A stretch of DNA of 64,000 nucleotides, from contig NZ_BMVF01000004.1 in the NCBI RefSeq assembly GCF_014650575.1, positions 420,234 to 484,233 of the forward strand. Direction: 5' to 3'. The DNA is from Streptomyces naganishii JCM 4654 (GTDB taxonomy: Bacteria > Actinomycetota > Actinomycetes > Streptomycetales > Streptomycetaceae). The position numbers and the translations under genes are program-made. This document shows positions 50,117 to 58,346 of the stretch, piece after piece. Every line of letters starts with the position of its first letter. Within the stretch, counting starts at the first letter, position 1. The notes under the pieces are model-generated. The model was not told where the DNA came from. It saw nothing but the letters and a program-made list of their open reading frames with translations, and did not search any database.

Positions 50117-50734
50117 GTGGCCGGGGACGAGCGGTTGCGGGAGTACCGGCGCAAGCGGGACTTCGGGCGGACGCGGGAGCCGTCGGGACGGCGGGACACG
50201 CCCGGGCCGGAGCCCCGGTTCGTGGTGCAGATCCACGACGCGCGGCGGATGCACTTCGACTTCCGGCTCCAGGTGGGCGACGTGCTGAGGTCCTGGTCGG
50301 TGCCGAAGGGGCCCTCCGGCGACCCGCACGACAAACGGCTCGCCGTGCCCACGGAGGACCATCCGCTGGAGTACGAGGACTTCGAGGGCGTGATCCCCGC
50401 GGGCGAGTACGGCGGCGGCACGGTGATCGTGTGGGACCGGGGCACGTACGAGCCCCTGAGCCACGACCGCCGGGGGCGGCCCGTCGACTTCGCCGAGTCG
50501 CTGGAGCACGGGCACGCCACCTTCCGGCTGCGCGGCTCCAAGCTGCACGGCGAGTACGCGCTCACCCGTTTCAAGGGCGGCCGGGACGACGGGGAGGAGG
50601 AGGCGTGGCTGCTCGTGCGCAAGGCCGGCGGCGGCCCGGTCGGCGGGCACGGCACGCCCGATCCGCGCCGGGCACGCTCCGTCCGCACCGGCCGCACCCT
50701 CGCCCAGGTGGCGGCCGAGGGCGGCGAGGAGTGA
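50117..50734 (+). CDS. Stand-alone LigD-type DNA 3'-phosphoesterase
   Basis: A 205-residue protein from GTG 50117 behind GGAGGTGG. It is the phosphoesterase domain of bacterial LigD alone, without polymerase or ligase: FVVQIHDARRMHFDFRLQ, SWSVPKGPSGDPHDKRLAVP, EDHPLEYEDFEGVIPAGEYG and GTVIVWDRGTYEP. The catalytic His, Asp, Arg and Tyr positions known for the LigD phosphoesterase are kept. It would trim 3'-phosphates and ribonucleotides at breaks during end joining. A separate ATP-dependent ligase lies 1 kb downstream; no Ku gene is in the window. Confidence 0.92.
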   Translation: MAGDERLREYRRKRDFGRTREPSGRRDTPGPEPRFVVQIHDARRMHFDFRLQVGDVLRSWSVPKGPSGDPHDKRLAVPTEDHPLEYEDFEGVIPAGEYGGGTVIVWDRGTYEPLSHDRRGRPVDFAESLEHGHATFRLRGSKLHGEYALTRFKGGRDDGEEEAWLLVRKAGGGPVGGHGTPDPRRARSVRTGRTLAQVAAEGGEE

Positions 50735-50749
50735 GGTGACCGGGGCGTG

Positions 50750-51226
50750 TCAGCCGCGGTGGGCCCCGCGGGCGCGCAGCGCGGCGAGGGCCCGGTCGGC
50801 GTGGCTGTTCATGCGCAGTTCGCTGCGGACGCATTCCAGTACCGTGCGGTCCTCGGCGATCACGAAGGTGGCCCGCCTGGTGGGCGCCGGCGAGAAGCCG
50901 CGCAGCACCCCGAACCGCTCCCGTACGGCGCCGTCCGCGTCGGACAGCAGCGGCATGCCGAGTCCGTGCCGGCCGGTGAACTCCCGCTGGCGCTCCACCG
51001 GGTCGCCGCTGATGCCGACGGGCCGGGCGCCCACGGCCGCGAACTCGGCGGCCAGGTCCCGGAAGTGGCAGGCCTCGGCGGTGCAGCCGCGGGTGAGGGC
51101 GGCCGGGTAGAAGAACAGCACCACCGGCCCGTCGGCGAGCAGTCCGCTCAGGGTGCGCACGGCGCCCGTCTCGTCGGGCAGCGCGAAGTCCTCGACGGTG
51201 TCGCCCGCCTTGACCGGGGCGCTCAC
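50750..51226 (-). CDS. Peroxiredoxin (AhpC/TSA, BCP-like)
   Basis: A 158-residue thiol peroxidase from GTG 51226. It has FALPDETGAVRTLSGLL and VVLFFYPAALTRGCTAEACH: the peroxidatic motif PxxxTxxC is complete (Pro41, Thr45, Cys48), and Cys53 is the BCP-type resolving cysteine. The usual TPGC is TRGC. Later GISGDPVERQREFTGRHGL and AVRERFGVLRGF are typical. Start and the upstream DoxX stop overlap as GTGA, so the pair is an operon for peroxide defence. Confidence 0.92.
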   Translation of the reverse strand: MSAPVKAGDTVEDFALPDETGAVRTLSGLLADGPVVLFFYPAALTRGCTAEACHFRDLAAEFAAVGARPVGISGDPVERQREFTGRHGLGMPLLSDADGAVRERFGVLRGFSPAPTRRATFVIAEDRTVLECVRSELRMNSHADRALAALRARGAHRG

Positions 51227-51603
51227 GCCCGGCTCTCCGCGCTCTTGGCGACGCCCCGGGCCCACAGCACCAGGGGGACCTGGAGGGGCAGCCGTCCGAA
51301 GGCGACCGCGCGCTGCGGTGCGGGGCGGCGGCGCCAGTCCACGGCCATCTTGACGTTCGCGGGGAAGACGCCGACGAAGAAGGCCGCCGTCGCGAGGGCG
51401 GCCGCCTTGCGGGTCCGGGGCAGGGCGACGCCCGCGGCCAGGGCGAGTTCGGCGGCGCCGCTGGCGTAGGTCCAGGCGCGGGCGCTGCCCGGCAGGGCGC
51501 GCGGGACGATCCCGTCGAACTGGCGGGGCGCGGCGAAGTGGGCGGCTCCCGCGGTGGCCAGCAGGCCGGCGAGCAGCAGGGACGAGCGTTCGGACCGCGG
51601 CAC
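51223..51603 (-). CDS. DoxX-family membrane protein
   Basis: A 126-residue protein with four short hydrophobic spans, GTG 51603 behind GAGGAGGAA. Features are LLLAGLLATAGAAHFAAPRQ, WTYASGAAELALAAGVALP and FFVGVFPANVKMAVDW. DoxX proteins are membrane parts of thiosulfate:quinone or thiol-redox systems, and the mycobacterial DoxX works with superoxide dismutase and a thiosulfurtransferase. Coupling to a peroxiredoxin fits an oxidative-stress unit. Confidence 0.88.
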   Translation of the reverse strand: MPRSERSSLLLAGLLATAGAAHFAAPRQFDGIVPRALPGSARAWTYASGAAELALAAGVALPRTRKAAALATAAFFVGVFPANVKMAVDWRRRPAPQRAVAFGRLPLQVPLVLWARGVAKSAESRA

Positions 51604-51739
51604 GGTTCCTCCTCGTGGGTGATCTGCCGCGCGATCCTACTGGACGGTAAGTACGCGGTCGCCGCCGAGTGGGCACCCGTTCCGGGGAAACCGGCCGCGA
51701 GGAGGCTTGCCGAGAAGTCGTCACGTCGACATTCCAGCC

Positions 51740-52738
51740 GTGACCCTCCCCCTCATCGCGCCCATGCTCGCCACGCCCGGCACGCTGCCGCCCGCCGCGC
51801 AGGACGCGCGCTGGGCGTACGAGACCAAGCAGGACGGCCAGCGTGTGGTCGCCTACCTGGACGGCGCCGGCGGTCTGCTGTTGCGGGCGCGCTCCGGGGA
51901 GGACATCACCGCCGCCTACCCCGAGCTGCGCCCCCTCGGCCGGATCCTGGGCGCCACGCCCGCGATCCTGGACGGCGAGGTGCTCGCCCTGGACGAGGAG
52001 GGCCGCGCCGACTTCCAGCTGCTCCAGAGCCGCATGGGCCTGGCCCACGCCCCCGCGCGTGCGGCGCGCCGGGCGGCCCAGGTGCCCGTCCACCTGGTGC
52101 TGTTCGACCTGATGTACCTCGGGGGACGCCGGCTGGTCCGGCTGCCCTACGCCGGGCGCCGCGAGCGGCTGGCGGGGCTGGAGCTCTCGGGGCCGTACTG
52201 GTCGACGCCCGGGGCGATCGTCGGGCACGGCGCCGAGGCGCTGGCGGCCACCCGTGAGCACGGCCTGGAGGGGCTGGTCTGCAAGCGGCTGGACTCGGTC
52301 TACGAACCCGGGGTGCGCTCCCGGGCCTGGATCAAGATCCGCAACATGGCGAGCGAGGACGTCCTGGTGGGCGGCTGGCTGCCGGGCAAGGGCCGGCTGA
52401 CCGGACTGCCGGGCGCGGTGCTGGTGGGCCAGCGGGCGGGCGGCCGGCTGCGTTACGTCGGCAGCGTGGGCACCGGCTGGAGCGAGGCGGAGCGGGAGGA
52501 GCTGGCGGGGCTGCTGGCGGCCCTGGCGAGCGACGCGTGCCCCTTCGACCCCGTACCGGCGGCGCGCGGGGCGCGCTGGGTGCTGCCCCGGCTGGTCGGC
52601 GAGGTCCGCTACAGCGTCCGTACCCGGGCCGGGATGCTGCGCCAGCCCTCCTGGCTCCGCCTCCGCCCCGACCTCGCCCCCGAGGACGCGGCGGCGGACC
52701 TGCCGGAGGACCTGCCCGACCGCGACGCGAGCGGCTGA
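51740..52738 (+). CDS. ATP-dependent DNA ligase (LigC/LigD-ligase type)
   Basis: A 332-residue ligase. GTG 51740 is preferred over TTG 51707, which lies too close to AGGAGG. Motif I is [14 protein letters not shown] with the adenylated Lys in KQDG (about residue 31). [20 protein letters not shown] is motif III-like, [17 protein letters not shown] is motif IV, and [20 protein letters not shown] is motif V. A C-terminal OB domain follows. It probably seals nicks in non-homologous end joining with the phosphoesterase at 50117. It is separated from that gene by the divergent peroxiredoxin/DoxX pair. Confidence 0.9.
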   Translation: MTLPLIAPMLATPGTLPPAAQDARWAYETKQDGQRVVAYLDGAGGLLLRARSGEDITAAYPELRPLGRILGATPAILDGEVLALDEEGRADFQLLQSRMGLAHAPARAARRAAQVPVHLVLFDLMYLGGRRLVRLPYAGRRERLAGLELSGPYWSTPGAIVGHGAEALAATREHGLEGLVCKRLDSVYEPGVRSRAWIKIRNMASEDVLVGGWLPGKGRLTGLPGAVLVGQRAGGRLRYVGSVGTGWSEAEREELAGLLAALASDACPFDPVPAARGARWVLPRLVGEVRYSVRTRAGMLRQPSWLRLRPDLAPEDAAADLPEDLPDRDASG

Positions 52739-52827
52739 GTCCGCGGGACGCCCGGGCGCGGGGCCCGTGCGCGGTGCGTGTCGGGACCGGTCACGCCAGG
52801 GGGTGGCCAAGGTCTATCGTGTCCCGC

Positions 52828-53763
52828 ATGTCCGTGCCCGAGCTGATCCGTGTCGTCTCCCGTGACTCGCCCATGGCGCTGGCTCAAGTGGCGCGCGTCC
52901 GTGCCGAGTTGGCCGCAGCGCACCCGGGGGTGCGCACCGAGGTCGTACCGGTGCGGACCACCGGCGACAAGTGGCTGGGCGATCTGTCGAAGGTCGAGGG
53001 CAAGGGGGCGTTCACCAAGGAGGTGGACGCCGCGCTGCTGGCCGGCGAGGCGGATCTCGCGGTGCACTGCCTGAAGGACGTGCCCGCCGACCGGCCGCTG
53101 CCGGCCGGGACGACGTTCGCCGCGTTCCTGAAGCGCGACGACGTCCGCGACGCCCTCGTTCACCCGGACGGGCTCACCCTCGACCGGCTTCCGGCCGGCA
53201 CCAGGATCGGCACGTCGGCGGTACGCCGGGTCGCCCAGCTGGCCGCGACCCATCCGCACCTGCGGTGCGTGCCGTTCCGCGGGAACGCCAACCGGCGGCT
53301 GGAGAAGCTCGCCGCCGGGGACGCCGACGCGCTGCTGCTCGCGGTCTCCGGCCTGGAGCGCATCGGACGCCAGGACATGATCAGCGAGGTGCTGTCCCCG
53401 GAGACGATGATGCCGCCGATCGGCGCGGGCATCCTCGCGCTCCAGTGCCGCGAGGGCGACACCGAGCTGATCGAGGCGGTCTCCGCGCTCGGCGACCGCG
53501 ACACCTACCGCGAGGCCACCGCCGAGCGGATGTTCCTGCACGTGCTCCAGGGCCACTGCAACAGCCCCATCGCGGGGTACGCGCGCGTGGACCGCGGCGG
53601 CGAACTCTCCCTGCGGGCCTGCGTGTTCACCCCCGACGGCAAGACCCGGCTGAACGCCCACGAGTGGGCCGGCCGGCTGGACGCGGCCACGCTCGGCACC
53701 TCGGTCGCCGTGGCCCTGCTGCGGCAGGGCGCCCGCGAGATCATCGACGGCATCCCGCACTGA
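52828..53763 (+). CDS. hemC: Hydroxymethylbilane synthase (porphobilinogen deaminase)
   Basis: A 311-residue enzyme joining four porphobilinogens in heme and cobalamin synthesis. It starts at ATG 52828. Family motifs are [47 protein letters not shown] and [16 protein letters not shown]. The dipyrromethane-cofactor cysteine is in [11 protein letters not shown] (about residue 238). The RGNVNTR segment reads [10 protein letters not shown], so one Thr of the canonical motif is Arg. No hemA, hemB or hemD is nearby, so this is probably a second hemC copy. Confidence 0.9.
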   Translation: MSVPELIRVVSRDSPMALAQVARVRAELAAAHPGVRTEVVPVRTTGDKWLGDLSKVEGKGAFTKEVDAALLAGEADLAVHCLKDVPADRPLPAGTTFAAFLKRDDVRDALVHPDGLTLDRLPAGTRIGTSAVRRVAQLAATHPHLRCVPFRGNANRRLEKLAAGDADALLLAVSGLERIGRQDMISEVLSPETMMPPIGAGILALQCREGDTELIEAVSALGDRDTYREATAERMFLHVLQGHCNSPIAGYARVDRGGELSLRACVFTPDGKTRLNAHEWAGRLDAATLGTSVAVALLRQGAREIIDGIPH

Positions 53764-53810
53764 GGCGGGGCCGCCGGGCGGAAGCCGGCGGCGCGCCGTG
53801 GTGCGGGCGG

Positions 53811-54341
53811 TCAGCCGGTGGCGCCCGGCTCGGCCTGGTCGCGCAGGAAGTTGCTGACCTGGTGCGCGAGGCCGCCCGGGCCGCCCGGGCAGTGCGCACC
53901 CGCCCCGATGGCCTCCTCGTGCACACCGATGCCGCCGGTCCACAGCCGGCGGTCGCACCACTCGTCGTCGACGCGCAGCTGCACCTGGACGTCGATCTGC
54001 GACAGGGCGGCCTCGGGGCCGGCGGCGTAGAGCACGGCGGTGGCCCGGCGCAGCGGGTGGACGTCGAAGCCCTCGACGAACTGCGAGTTGCGCCAGTCGA
54101 CGAACGCGCCCTCCCCGTCGGGGCCGATCCGCACGTCGATCTGCCCGTCCTCGAGGTGGATGCCGAAGTGCCGGGTGCCGCGGTTCTCGACGGTGACCCG
54201 GAGCCGGAAGTACGTCAGCCCCTCGGCCGCGTCGTCGCGTCCGCGCGGCGGCTCGGCCTGTTCCAGACGGTGGACGCGGACCCGCAGACCGGCATGCTCG
54301 TCGTACTCCTGCCAGTCCCCGACCACGTTGGGCTCGTACAC
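53811..54341 (-). CDS. Hypothetical protein, beta-rich
   Basis: A 176-residue protein from GTG 54341 behind GAGAGG; a start at 54362 is possible. It looks like a beta-sandwich: LRVRVHRLEQAE, LTYFRLRVTVENRGTRHFG, EDGQIDVRIGPDGEGAFVDW and IDVQVQLRVDDEWCDRRLW. The pattern of a modified Ig-like domain for protein-protein contact is plausible. There is no signal peptide or membrane span. I do not recognise the family. TTGATC-GGT-GATCAA at 54438-54452 upstream may be an operator. Confidence 0.65.
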   Translation of the reverse strand: MYEPNVVGDWQEYDEHAGLRVRVHRLEQAEPPRGRDDAAEGLTYFRLRVTVENRGTRHFGIHLEDGQIDVRIGPDGEGAFVDWRNSQFVEGFDVHPLRRATAVLYAAGPEAALSQIDVQVQLRVDDEWCDRRLWTGGIGVHEEAIGAGAHCPGGPGGLAHQVSNFLRDQAEPGATG

Positions 54342-54437
54342 GCTGCACCTCTCGACTTCCAAGAGCTGCTTCCTATCTGTGCGCCGAGCGCACTGTCAAA
54401 TGCGCGTAATGCACCGTGGCCAGGGAATTCACCCTCT

Positions 54438-54452
54438 TTGATCGGTGATCAA
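54438..54452. promoter_or_regulatory. 15-bp perfect dyad
   Basis: TTGATC, GGT, GATCAA, about 97 bp upstream of the beta-rich hypothetical gene, in a patch of lower GC. A possible operator; the regulator is unknown. Confidence 0.35.
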
Positions 54453-54583
54453 GCCGTGCGCTGGAGAAATCCGGCGACGGGCCGTCACGGCGATCGCGGC
54501 GGGCGTGCCGCACATCACGTCCGTACGGGTCCGGCGGCGGGACGGGTGGCCGGTTTTTGCCGGGGCGGCCCCGGCGGCCGCCG

Positions 54584-55444
54584 TCAGCGGGCCAGCCGGC
54601 CGAGCAGCCCGGAAGCGGCGGTGATCCCGAGGGCGGCGGCCACCACGAGGACGGCGAAGTCGGCGGCCAGGTGCGCGGGGGTGCCCAGGAGCAGGCCGCG
54701 CAGGGCGTCGACCTGGTAGCTGAGCGGGTTGGCCCGGCTGACGGCCTGGAGCCAGCCGGGCATGACGGCGACCGGGTACAGGGCGTTGGAGCCGAAGAAC
54801 AGCGGCATGGTGATGGCCTGTCCGATGCCCATGAGGCGGTCGCGGCTGAGGACGATGCCGGCGATGGTCATCGACAGGCAGGAGAAGAACGCCGAGCCGA
54901 GGACCACGGCCGCGGCGACGCCGAGCAGCCGCAGCGGGTTCCAGGTCAGCGCGACGCCGAGCAGGGCGGCGATCACGATGACGACGAGCGCCTGGATCAG
55001 CGACTTCACCCCGGCCGCGAACGCCTTGCCGGTGACCAGGGCCGAGCGCGGGGTCGGCGTGACCAGCAGCTTGTTGAGCACGCCGGCGTCGCGCTCCCAG
55101 ATGATCTGGATGCCGTAGAAGATGGCGATGAACATCGCGGACTGGGCGATGATGCCGGGCGCCATGAAGTCGATGTAGGGGATGCCGCCGGTGGGGATCG
55201 CCCGGATGCGGGTGAAGGTCTGGCCGAAGATCAGCAGCCAGAGGGCGGGCTGGATCGCGCGGGTGTAGAGCTCGGTGCGGTCGTGGCGGAGCTTTTGCAG
55301 TTCCACCGCGCACATGGCGACGACCCGCGCGGGCAGCAGCCGCCATCCCGCGCGGGGCTGCGGCGGGCGCAGCAGGAGGCCGATGCCGACGGCCCCGCCG
55401 GGGTCAGCCGACGCGGTGGGCGGTGCGGCGGGTGCTTCGGACAT
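54584..55444 (-). CDS. ABC-2-type exporter permease (DrrB-like)
   Basis: A 286-residue permease with six predicted spans, from ATG 55444 behind GGAGAC. It contains the ABC-2 features LYTRAIQPALWLLIFGQTF, DFMAPGIIAQSAMFIAIFYG, IIWERDAGVLNKLLVTPTPR and ANPLSYQVDALRGLLLG. Its start lies 41 bp inside the ATPase gene, which ensures coupled translation. With the ATPase it forms a DrrAB-type two-component exporter for a drug or lipid, under the MarR protein encoded first in the operon. Confidence 0.92.
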   Translation of the reverse strand: MSEAPAAPPTASADPGGAVGIGLLLRPPQPRAGWRLLPARVVAMCAVELQKLRHDRTELYTRAIQPALWLLIFGQTFTRIRAIPTGGIPYIDFMAPGIIAQSAMFIAIFYGIQIIWERDAGVLNKLLVTPTPRSALVTGKAFAAGVKSLIQALVVIVIAALLGVALTWNPLRLLGVAAAVVLGSAFFSCLSMTIAGIVLSRDRLMGIGQAITMPLFFGSNALYPVAVMPGWLQAVSRANPLSYQVDALRGLLLGTPAHLAADFAVLVVAAALGITAASGLLGRLAR

Positions 55445-56291
55445 CGCGGAAGTCTCCTGAGGTGTCGTCGAGGCCGCTGCCCGCCACGTCGCGGAAGACG
55501 TCCTCCAGCGTGGGCAGCGCGTCGGTGGCCGCCCCGCCCTGTGCGCGGCGGCGCTCGCCAAGCCCGCGCCGCAGCTCGGCCGGGGTGCCGAGGGCGCGGA
55601 TACGGCCGCGGTGCATGAGCCCGACGCGGTCGCAGTACTGGTCGGCCTCGTCCATGTAGTGCGTGGTGACCAGTACGGTCATCCCGGTGGCCGCGCGGAC
55701 CGCGTTGATGTGCTCCCACACGCCGGTACGGGCGATCGGGTCCAGGCCGATGGTCGGCTCGTCGAGGATCAGCAGGCGGGGAGCGCTGACCAGCGCCTGG
55801 GCCAGCTCCAGCCGGCGCACCATGCCGCCGGAGTACGTGTTCGCCAGCCGGTCGGCGGCGTCGGCGAGGTCGACGGCGGCCAGGGCCTGGGCCACCCGGG
55901 CGGCGCGTTCGCGGCGGGGCACGTCGAAGACGCGGGCGAACAGGGCCACGTTCTCCCGGCCGGTGAGCGCGGCGTCGGCGGACAGCTGCTGGGGGACGTA
56001 GCCCAGCAGGCGGCGCACCGCCATGCGGTCGACGGCGGCGTCGTGGCCGAAGACGCGGACCATGCCGGCGGGGACCGGCAGGAGCGTGGTGATGCACCGG
56101 ATCGCGGTGGTCTTGCCGGCGCCGTTCGGCCCGAGCAGCCCGAACACCTCACCGGCCCCGACGGACAGATCCAGCCCGTCGACGGCCCGCATCCCGCCGA
56201 AGGAGTAGGCGAGGCCGGCGCAGGTGACGGCGTCGGTGACGGCTCCGGGGGCCTGGCCGTCAGGGCGGTCGGCGGTGGTGTTCCGGGTCAT
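55404..56291 (-). CDS. ABC exporter ATP-binding protein (DrrA-like)
   Basis: A 295-residue ATPase from ATG 56291. Walker A is GLLGPNGAGKTTAIRC, the Q-loop follows in GYVPQQLSADAALTGREN, the signature is YSGGMVRRLELAQAL, Walker B is LLILDEPTIGLDPIAR, and the H-loop is TTHYMDEADQYCDRV. The Drr-type C-terminal extension (TLEDVFRDVAGSGLDD) is present. It overlaps the MarR stop by ATGA, and its own end overlaps the permease. Confidence 0.95.
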   Translation of the reverse strand: MTRNTTADRPDGQAPGAVTDAVTCAGLAYSFGGMRAVDGLDLSVGAGEVFGLLGPNGAGKTTAIRCITTLLPVPAGMVRVFGHDAAVDRMAVRRLLGYVPQQLSADAALTGRENVALFARVFDVPRRERAARVAQALAAVDLADAADRLANTYSGGMVRRLELAQALVSAPRLLILDEPTIGLDPIARTGVWEHINAVRAATGMTVLVTTHYMDEADQYCDRVGLMHRGRIRALGTPAELRRGLGERRRAQGGAATDALPTLEDVFRDVAGSGLDDTSGDFRDVRSTRRTAHRVG

Positions 56292-56791
56292 GGGCGGTCC
56301 GCCTCCTCGCGCAGGTTCTCGGCCAGGCGGCGCAGGGCGGGCAGGGCCGCGCGCAGCGCTTCGCGGTCGGCCTCGCCGAGGCGGTCCACCTGGTGGCGGA
56401 CGAGGGCGGCGCGCCGCTCCCGCCAGTCCCGCAGGCGGCTCTCGGCCGCGCCGGTCAGCAGCAGGCGGGCGGCCCGGCGGTCGGCGGGGTCGGTCTCGCG
56501 GACGAGCTGTCCGTCCCGGACCAGCCGGTTGACCAGCGTCGACACGGAGTTGCCCGCCAGGTGCAGCTCCTTGGCCGCCTCCGAGACGCCGATGCCGGGT
56601 CGGGTCTCGACCAGGCGCAGCAGCTCGACCTCGGCGCCGCGCAGCCGTGCCACGGTCAGCCCGGCGCGCAGCCGGCGCCGGATCAGCCGCTGCACGCCGA
56701 CGAGCGCGTCGGCCAGCTCCTCGGGAAAGCCCTCCCGGCGGCCCGCCTCCGAGTCCAGGTCCGTGCCAGTGTCCGTGCGATCCGTGTCCAC
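56288..56791 (-). CDS. MarR-family regulator of ABC exporter operon
   Basis: A 167-residue winged-HTH protein from GTG 56791. The recognition region is GIGVSEAAKELHLAGNSVST, LVNRLVRDGQL, and the wing VRETDPADRRAARLLLT. A dimerisation helix precedes (RRRLRAGLTVARLRGAEVEL). The gene is the first of a three-gene operon with the DrrAB-like exporter, coupled by ATGA. A perfect palindrome starts nine bases upstream, so it most likely represses itself and the exporter until a ligand binds. Confidence 0.94.
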   Translation of the reverse strand: MDTDRTDTGTDLDSEAGRREGFPEELADALVGVQRLIRRRLRAGLTVARLRGAEVELLRLVETRPGIGVSEAAKELHLAGNSVSTLVNRLVRDGQLVRETDPADRRAARLLLTGAAESRLRDWRERRAALVRHQVDRLGEADREALRAALPALRRLAENLREEADRP

Positions 56792-56799
56792 GCGCCGAG

Positions 56800-56842
56800 A
56801 TTACCTCTGTAGCAGAGGTAATGCCCCCCAAGGGACGGTCAA
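56800..56842 (-). promoter_or_regulatory. MarR operator-promoter of exporter operon
   Basis: The palindrome ATTACCTCTG-N3-CAGAGGTAAT occupies 56800-56822. On the minus strand TTGACC (56842-56837) and TACCTC (56820-56815) give a promoter with 16-bp spacing, so the operator covers the -10 region and start point. Confidence 0.75.
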
Positions 56843-57175
56843 GCCTTCGCACCCGGGCGGCATTCGAGCGCCGACCGGCCCGGAATCAAGGGCATTCGGC
56901 GAGTCATTGAAATGCGCAGCATTTACTGCGGTGGCAGCTCTTCCGAGTTCGGTCGACAATTGAGATTCATGCGGTCGCATACCGCCTCCGCATTGCTCAC
57001 CGCGTTATCGAAAATCTCTTGGAATCGCCGACTTCGGGAATCCGTTTTCCAGTGCTTCGGACCGGGGCAGGTCCTGGGGAGCCGCCGCGCCGGACCCGTC
57101 TTCCTCATCGCGGGCCTCGCCGCGCGCCTCCCGTGATGTCCGTCCATCCAGCACCTGCTGAGGGAGGCGCAGCGC
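56843..57175. other. Lower-GC gap before second sigma gene
   Basis: About 330 bp with visibly lower GC than the surroundings, especially 56880-57055. Short frames cross it on both strands without ribosome sites. GTTT at 57044, a 16-bp spacer and GGGGCA at 57064 make a one-mismatch SigB-type promoter for the sigma gene. No other feature is supported. Confidence 0.35.
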
Positions 57176-57967
57176 ATGCGTACCACCGGCAGAACCAAGT
57201 CCCACCCGCACGACGACGCACCCGACACCGCCGAGGCGTTCGAACGGCTCGCGGGCCTGCCCGACGGGCCCGAGCGCAAGGCGCTGCGCGACGAGCTCGT
57301 CCAGGTCTGGCTGCCCATGGCGGAGCGGATCGCGGTCCGGTTCCGCGGGCGCGGCGAGGCGCTGGAGGACCTGTACCAGGTGGCCGCGCTCGGCCTGGTC
57401 AAGGCCGTCGACCACTACGATCCGGCGCGCGGCTACGCGTTCGAGGCGTACGCCGTGCCGACGGTCACCGGCGAGATCAAGCGGCACTTCCGCGACCACA
57501 TGTGGACGCTGCACGTGCCGCGCCGGGTCCAGGACCTGCGCAACCGGGTGCGGCGCGCGGCGAAGGAGCTGGCGCAGACCACGCCCGGGCGGGCGCCGAC
57601 CGTGGCGGAGATCGCGGAGTACGCCGACCTGAGCCTGAGCGACGTACGCACCGGCATGGAGGCCCTGGACTGCTTCGCGGCGCTGTCGCTGGAGGCGGAG
57701 GTGCCGGGGACGGAGGGGTACGCGCTCGGCGACGGGCTGGGCGAGGCGGACCCGCGCTACGACCTGGTGGTGGACCGGGTGGCCGTACGGCCGTGCCTGG
57801 AGGCGCTGCCCGAGCGTGAGCGGACGATCCTCTACCTGAGGTTCTTCCGCGGCATGACGCAGAGCCGTATCGCGCAGCAGCTGGGGATCTCCCAGATGCA
57901 CGTCTCCCGCCTGCTCAGCGGCTGCTTCGCGCAACTGCGCGAGGAGCTGCTGGCGGAGACCGGCTGA
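57176..57967 (+). CDS. RNA polymerase sigma factor, SigB/SigF/SigG subfamily (second)
   Basis: A 263-residue factor from ATG 57176 behind GGGAGG. Region 2 contains ALEDLYQVAALGLVKAVDHY and FEAYAVPTVTGEIKRHFRDH, region 3 VPRRVQDLRNRVRRAAKELA, and region 4 the HTH RIAQQLGISQMHVSRLLSG. It is clearly paralogous to the sigma factor at 9585 but diverged in regions 1.2-2.1 (RFRGRGEALED). No anti-sigma gene adjoins it. The presence of two such factors fits the Streptomyces habit of many SigB-like stress sigmas. Confidence 0.93.
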   Translation: MRTTGRTKSHPHDDAPDTAEAFERLAGLPDGPERKALRDELVQVWLPMAERIAVRFRGRGEALEDLYQVAALGLVKAVDHYDPARGYAFEAYAVPTVTGEIKRHFRDHMWTLHVPRRVQDLRNRVRRAAKELAQTTPGRAPTVAEIAEYADLSLSDVRTGMEALDCFAALSLEAEVPGTEGYALGDGLGEADPRYDLVVDRVAVRPCLEALPERERTILYLRFFRGMTQSRIAQQLGISQMHVSRLLSGCFAQLREELLAETG

Positions 57968-58346
57968 GGCGGGGCCGGGGCTTCCTGGAGTTCCGTGCGG
58001 ATCGCGGCGGGCAGTTCGCCAGTGCTGCGGCCCCGGACGAGGGCCGGCGCGACCTCCTCCGCGAGCCGCTCGCGCACCCGCCCGGCGGTCACGTCGCCGG
58101 GGACGGCGGCGGGGCCGGGCTCGGGCGCGGGGTCGTGCCGTGCGCGCCCCACGGGGGACCGTCGTCGTCACCCGGGCGGCCCTGTGCCGGCTCGGCCCCG
58201 CGTTGCCGGGGCGGGTGCGGCGGCGCGGGCGGGCGGCGGTGCCGTTTCGGCGGCGCCCGCAGGGTACTCGGCAGGCGCCCCGGGGGTTCCGGCCCGACAC
58301 TGGTCCGAGACCGGTTCCCGGCCGGCCGACTAGACCAGGACGTGCC
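57968..58346. other. Gap of 379 bp between sigma and VOC genes
   Basis: Very GC-rich. A minus-strand frame (58152 down into the sigma gene) begins with a plausible helical stretch, RERLAEEVAPALVRGRSTGE, which might be a remnant of a short protein, but it has no ribosome site and runs antisense into the sigma gene. Nothing else is supported. Confidence 0.35.

Noticed and set aside
57832..58152. Short minus-strand gene overlapping the sigma-factor end
   Set aside because: The first part looks helical, but there is no ribosome site and its last third is antisense to conserved region 4 codons.
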